In this document: in pieces, positions 4,821-8,244 of the stretch
Layout of the letters: each line of letters begins with the position of its first letter
Position numbering within the stretch: the stretch's first letter is position 1
Source of the DNA: Acidobacteriota bacterium
Lineage (GTDB): Bacteria > Acidobacteriota > Aminicenantia > Aminicenantales > Saccharicenantaceae
DNA: 8,244 nt
NCBI GenBank assembly: GCA_003476685.1
Contig: DMVN01000070.1
Location: forward strand, 1-8,244
Direction of reading: 5' to 3'
Program-made: the position numbers and the translations under genes
Notes under the pieces: generated by a model
What the model saw: only the letters and a program-made list of their open reading frames with translations
Told to the model about the DNA's origin: nothing
Databases searched by the model: none

Positions 4821-6266
4821 ATGCCTTTAACCACCTGGCTTATCATCATCGGCTCCATCATTGTTTTTCTGGTCATAGTCGGCCTGGTCCTGGCTACTCA
4901 TTACCGCAAAGTCGGACCCAACGAAGCCCTGATCATCGCCGGAGGCCGGAAAAGAACCATCACCCTACCTGACGGAACGAAAAAGAAAGTCGGTTATAGA
5001 TATAAGCTGGGCGGCGGTACCTTTGTCTGGCCCTTCATTGAAAAAGTCTATGTTCTGCCGCTCGAAGTCATCAGCATCAATATCAAGACACCGGAAGTCC
5101 TGACCCACGGCGGCATCCCCATCCTGGCTGAAGCTTCAGCCCAGGTGAAAGTCGACTCCACCGACCTGGCCATCAGGCTGGCAGCCGAGCAATTCCTGGG
5201 AAGCGGCAAGGAAGGCATCCGGGATGTGGCCATGAACGTCCTGGAAGGCAAGGTCAGAGAGGTAATCGGCACTATGACTGTGGAGGAAATCTACCGCGGC
5301 CGGCAGGAATTCTCGAAGCGGGTGGCCCAGGCGGCCAAGGAAGATTTCACCAACATGGGCCTGGTGCTGCTGAGTTTTTCTCTTAAAGATATCAGCGACA
5401 CCCAGGGCTACATTGATGCCCTGAGCAAGCCGGTCATAGCGGCGGCCAAGAGGGATGCGGCCATTGCTCAGGCTGAAACCGAAAAAGAAGCCATAATCAA
5501 ATCTTCTCAGGCCCGCAAAGAAGCAGAAGTCGCCAGGCTACAGTCCGAAGCCCTGATCGCCAAGGCCCAGTGGGAAAATGAAGCCAAGAAGGCTGAATCG
5601 CAGACCTTTGTCAACCAGAAAAAAGCCCAGGCTGACTTTTCCTATGAACTGGAACGGACCCGGGTCAGCCAGGAAATAAAGAAAGAAGAAGCCAAGGTCA
5701 AACAGATTGAAAAAGAAGAAGCCATCAAGATAGAAGAACTGGAAATCAAGCGCAAGGAAAAAGAACTGGAAGCCAACGTTCTGAAACCGGCTGACGCCCG
5801 CAAGTACCAGATCCAGGCCGAAGCCGAGGCCGAAGAAATCAGGCTGATGGCCGAAGGCAAGGGCAAGGCAGAAGCCATGAAGCTGGAAGCCATGGTCAAA
5901 GCAGATGAAATCAGGCTGCGGGGTCTGGCCGAGGCCGAAGCCATGCTGCAAAAAGCCCAGGCCTGGGAACGGTATAACGAAGCTGCCCTGCTCGAAAGCT
6001 TCATCAAGGTGCTGCCCGAGCTGGCCAGGGCCGTAGCCGAACCGCTTTCCAAGGTGGATAAGATTGTGGTCATAGGCGGCGATAAGGGACTGGGCACCAA
6101 CCAGATCACCGGCCAGGTAACCCAGATTCTGGCCCAGATGCCCGAAGTGGTCAAGGCCCTGACCGGGGCTGACCTGGCTAAGTTTCTGAGGGACAAGCTG
6201 GGCTCGGTGGCCGCTGAAGCAGAAACGGGTAAGGCTGCGGCCGACAAGAAACCCGAGAAAAAATAA
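4821..6266 (+). CDS. Flotillin family protein (SPFH domain, FloT-like)
   Basis: This is a membrane scaffold protein of 481 residues that oligomerises and organises ordered membrane patches. A single N-terminal membrane segment (about 5-26, WLIIIGSIIVFLVIVGLVLA) is followed by an SPFH/band-7 domain at about 28-205 (VGPNEALIIAGG, FVWPFIEKVYVLPLEV, DISDTQGYIDALSKP). A long, Glu-Ala-rich coiled coil covers about 205-385 (KSSQARKEAEVARLQSEA, QAEAEAEEIRLMAEGKGKAEA). The C-terminal flotillin region includes VVIGGDKGLGTNQITG and LAQMPEVVKALTGADLAKFL (about 416-456), then a Lys/Ala/Glu tail. The length and extended coiled coil resemble FloT/YuaG rather than the shorter FloA. It has a strong Shine-Dalgarno. 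Flotillins often pair with an NfeD-type protein; none is in this window. The next gene starts 21 bases after the stop, so an operon is likely. Confidence 0.95.
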   Translation: MPLTTWLIIIGSIIVFLVIVGLVLATHYRKVGPNEALIIAGGRKRTITLPDGTKKKVGYRYKLGGGTFVWPFIEKVYVLPLEVISINIKTPEVLTHGGIPILAEASAQVKVDSTDLAIRLAAEQFLGSGKEGIRDVAMNVLEGKVREVIGTMTVEEIYRGRQEFSKRVAQAAKEDFTNMGLVLLSFSLKDISDTQGYIDALSKPVIAAAKRDAAIAQAETEKEAIIKSSQARKEAEVARLQSEALIAKAQWENEAKKAESQTFVNQKKAQADFSYELERTRVSQEIKKEEAKVKQIEKEEAIKIEELEIKRKEKELEANVLKPADARKYQIQAEAEAEEIRLMAEGKGKAEAMKLEAMVKADEIRLRGLAEAEAMLQKAQAWERYNEAALLESFIKVLPELARAVAEPLSKVDKIVVIGGDKGLGTNQITGQVTQILAQMPEVVKALTGADLAKFLRDKLGSVAAEAETGKAAADKKPEKK

Positions 6267-6287
6267 TTTCCATAAAGCAGGCAAGCC

Positions 6288-8244
6288 ATGGTTTCAGAAA
6301 GAGTAACCAAGATAGGAGCTTCCCCCACCTTAAAGATCTCGGCCAAGGCCAAGTCCATGAAGGCCGAGGGGATAGATGTCATTGATTTAAGCGTGGGTGA
6401 ACCCGATTTCCCGACACCGGAAAACGTCAAGACCGCGGCCATCAAAGCCATCGAACAGAATTTCACCAAGTACACTGAAAACGACGGTATCCCGGAGCTG
6501 AGAAAAGCGGTTTGCAAAAGGCTCAAGGAAGATTATGGGCTGGATTACAAGCCCAACGAGGTGTTGATATCCACCGGGGCCAAGAGCTCGCTCTATCATT
6601 TGATCCAGGCCATAGTCAATGAGGGCGACGAAGTTATCATCCCGGCTCCCTACTGGGTGACCTATCCCGAGTGCGTCAACCTGGCCAAGGGCAAGCCGGT
6701 CATCGTAGAAACGCGCGAAGAAGACGGTTTCCTGCTGACGCCGGAGCAACTCAAGGCGGCCATTTCGCCCTCAACCCGAGCGCTGGTACTGAATAATCCG
6801 AGCAATCCAACGGGAGCCGCTTATAATAAAGAGCAGCTCCTGGCTCTGGCCGAGGTGATTCGCAAGGAAGATATCTACATCGTGGCTGACGAGATTTATA
6901 GCCGCCTGGTGTACGATGGCTTCCAGTTTGTTAGCTTCGCCGCCCTGGGGGAAGACATAAAGAAAAAGACCATCATCATCAACGGCGTGTCCAAGAGCTA
7001 TTCCATGACTGGCTGGAGAATAGGCTATGCTGCCGGACCGGCTGAGATCATAAGCGCTATGTCCAAGATCCAGAGCCATACCACCTCCAACGCCTGTTCC
7101 ATATCGCAGAAAGCCAGCGTTGAAGCCCTGGCCGGGCCGCAGTATGAAGTTAACCGGATGGCGGCTGAATTCCAGAGAAGGCGGAATTATGTCCTGATGC
7201 GGTTGCAGCAGATTCCAGGAATATCGTGTTTCAAGCCGCAGGGGGCCTTTTATCTCTTCCCAAACGTGAGCTCCTATTACGGCAAGGAAGCCGGTGGCAT
7301 CCAGATCAGGAATTCCTACGGGCTGGCTTATTACCTGCTGCGGGAAGCCCGGGTAGCCATCGTCCCGGGCGATGCTTTCGGGGCCGATAATTACATCAGG
7401 ATTTCCTACGCCACTTCAATGGAAAACCTGGAAAAAGGCATGGACCGGATAGCCGAGGCCATGAGCAGGCTGAAGACGGCCAAGAAGGTTAAGAAGATTT
7501 ACCTGCAGAATTACGTGACCAGAGTAAATAAGTCAGTGCCGGTGGAAGTGGTGGCTGAGGGCAAGCTGAGGGATGCGCTAGTGGCCGAGATGGAAAGCCA
7601 CCTCGGCTATGAAAATTATTATGAGTGGAACGCCAACATCAACGGGACGATTGTTCAGTTGCGGACCAATGTCGGGCACCTCTATGATTTCTGGGTAGAA
7701 AACTGGTTCCCCGGACAGATTGAGGCCGGGCTGGAGCCGCACGCCGTGATTTATGCGGTGGACAATGTGCCGGGAAGGGAGCCCCGGGCTTACTACCATC
7801 CTGAGACCCGGACCGGGATTCTGGTGAATGCGGATAATTACGGGCCGTTGCGGAAGCTGGCTCTGGGCATGGTGCTGGATTCTTCGGAACATCTGGGCCT
7901 AAATGCGGTGCGGGGTATGGCCGTAGGGTTAGATGGAAACGGCTTGGTTCTGGTGGGACAACCCGGGACCAAAAAGACCGAGCTGTTCTTTGAGCTGCTG
8001 AAGATGCCGCGGGTCCAGGCCCAGACCAATGAGATTGTGTTCGTGCGGTTTTCGGGAAGCAAGGCTGTGGCCGATGCGGTGGAAAGGAAGTTCCTTATTC
8101 CGACCAACACGGTGGAGCTTTACGACCGGCTGGCCAGGCTTTTTGACCACAGCAAGTGCGAGAACGTCGTAAGCAGAAGAGAAGATTGCACCGATCTGAG
8201 CTGCCCGATTCAGGCTGACTGCCGGCTGGATAAAGGCGCGCCCT
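6288..8244 (+). CDS. Aspartate-type aminotransferase fused to a HprK/PEPCK-like P-loop module (3' end outside window)
   Basis: The frame is open from the ATG at 6288 to the window end (652 complete codons). Residues 1-397 are a full-length class I aminotransferase of the Thermus AspAT type: SVGEPDFPTP (35-44), STGAKSSLY with K99, PYWVTYP (121-127), NNPSNPTG with N173, DEIY with D201 and Y204, SKSYSMTGWRIGY with the PLP lysine K236 and R244, and the carboxylate-binding R371 in IRISYATS. It should interconvert aspartate/2-oxoglutarate and oxaloacetate/glutamate in the cytoplasm; prephenate amination, known in some relatives, is possible. Residues about 398-652 are a second module: AYYHPETRTGILVNADNYGP, then NAVRGMAVGLDGNGLVLVG leading into the P-loop GQPGTKKTELFFELL (557-571). 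This order resembles HPr kinase / PEPCK-type folds, but the substrate is unknown. Four cysteines (C624, C634, C639, C645) follow. The ribosome site is weak (AGCAGG, six bases before the ATG). Co-transcription with flotillin is likely. Confidence 0.93.
   Translation, partial: MVSERVTKIGASPTLKISAKAKSMKAEGIDVIDLSVGEPDFPTPENVKTAAIKAIEQNFTKYTENDGIPELRKAVCKRLKEDYGLDYKPNEVLISTGAKSSLYHLIQAIVNEGDEVIIPAPYWVTYPECVNLAKGKPVIVETREEDGFLLTPEQLKAAISPSTRALVLNNPSNPTGAAYNKEQLLALAEVIRKEDIYIVADEIYSRLVYDGFQFVSFAALGEDIKKKTIIINGVSKSYSMTGWRIGYAAGPAEIISAMSKIQSHTTSNACSISQKASVEALAGPQYEVNRMAAEFQRRRNYVLMRLQQIPGISCFKPQGAFYLFPNVSSYYGKEAGGIQIRNSYGLAYYLLREARVAIVPGDAFGADNYIRISYATSMENLEKGMDRIAEAMSRLKTAKKVKKIYLQNYVTRVNKSVPVEVVAEGKLRDALVAEMESHLGYENYYEWNANINGTIVQLRTNVGHLYDFWVENWFPGQIEAGLEPHAVIYAVDNVPGREPRAYYHPETRTGILVNADNYGPLRKLALGMVLDSSEHLGLNAVRGMAVGLDGNGLVLVGQPGTKKTELFFELLKMPRVQAQTNEIVFVRFSGSKAVADAVERKFLIPTNTVELYDRLARLFDHSKCENVVSRREDCTDLSCPIQADCRLDKGAP

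Noticed and set aside
5436..5975. Internal repeats in flotillin (KAEA, EAEAE) as a possible repeat array or CRISPR-like element
   Set aside because: They are degenerate codon-level repeats of the Glu-Ala coiled coil normal for flotillins, without fixed spacing.
5538..6526. Long minus-strand frames (294 and 248 aa) opposite flotillin and the start of the fusion gene
   Set aside because: They are shadows of the Glu/Ala/Lys-rich coiled coil on the other strand, with low-complexity Phe/Leu/Gly- or Ser/Ala-rich translations and no ribosome site or family resemblance.
6387..8150. Several minus-strand ORFs of 73-120 aa opposite the aminotransferase fusion
   Set aside because: Antisense shadows; the forward frame is conserved and uninterrupted.

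Overview
The window reads as an ordinary bacterial chromosome segment from an uncultured-type lineage. Three things recall what I remember of Candidatus Aminicenantes / Acidobacteriota-like genomes: the secreted, Lys/Arg/Glu-rich coiled-coil protein ending in a Trp-Ile-Lys tail, the lipoprotein with a C-terminal 'R-x-(V/L)-G-(L/V)-x-(I/V)' strand motif, and the mid-GC composition. This assignment is from memory and is only moderately likely. No tRNA, rRNA, CRISPR array or insertion sequence is visible.

Layout. 1-69 looks like the tail of a forward gene. 142-777 (+) is a secreted hypothetical protein behind its own promoter. It converges, with a 9-base gap, on a lipoprotein gene at 787-1665 (-). 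The lipoprotein gene and rph (RNase PH, 1810-2598, +) diverge from a compact 144-base region with two back-to-back sigma70-like promoters and an operator-like inverted repeat around the rph -35 box. These promoters show that both genes start well inside their longest open frames. rph converges on a long PAS-PAS-HD-GYP cyclic-di-GMP phosphodiesterase gene (2687-4069, -), which is more A+T-rich than its neighbours. A 751-base A+T-rich gap (4070-4820) follows, holding promoters in both directions, several inverted and direct repeats, a doubtful ORF and a possible short leader peptide. The last part is a forward operon: a FloT-type flotillin (4821-6266), then 21 bases later an open frame from 6288 to the window end.

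That last gene is the most interesting. Residues 1 to about 397 are a complete class I aspartate-type aminotransferase with all PLP-site residues. Residues about 398 to 652 and beyond form a second module whose strand order and P-loop resemble the HPr kinase / PEP-carboxykinase ATP-binding fold. Its Walker A is odd (GQPGTKKT) and a four-cysteine cluster follows. The gene has no stop before the window ends, so the true C-terminus is not visible.

How the genes fit together: flotillin builds membrane scaffolds and may be co-transcribed with the fusion enzyme. The HD-GYP protein is a soluble sensor that would lower c-di-GMP, and it is transcribed away from the flotillin operon from the same gap. 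rph trims tRNA 3' ends. I see no direct pathway link between these; the operon and shared control regions are the only sequence-based ties.
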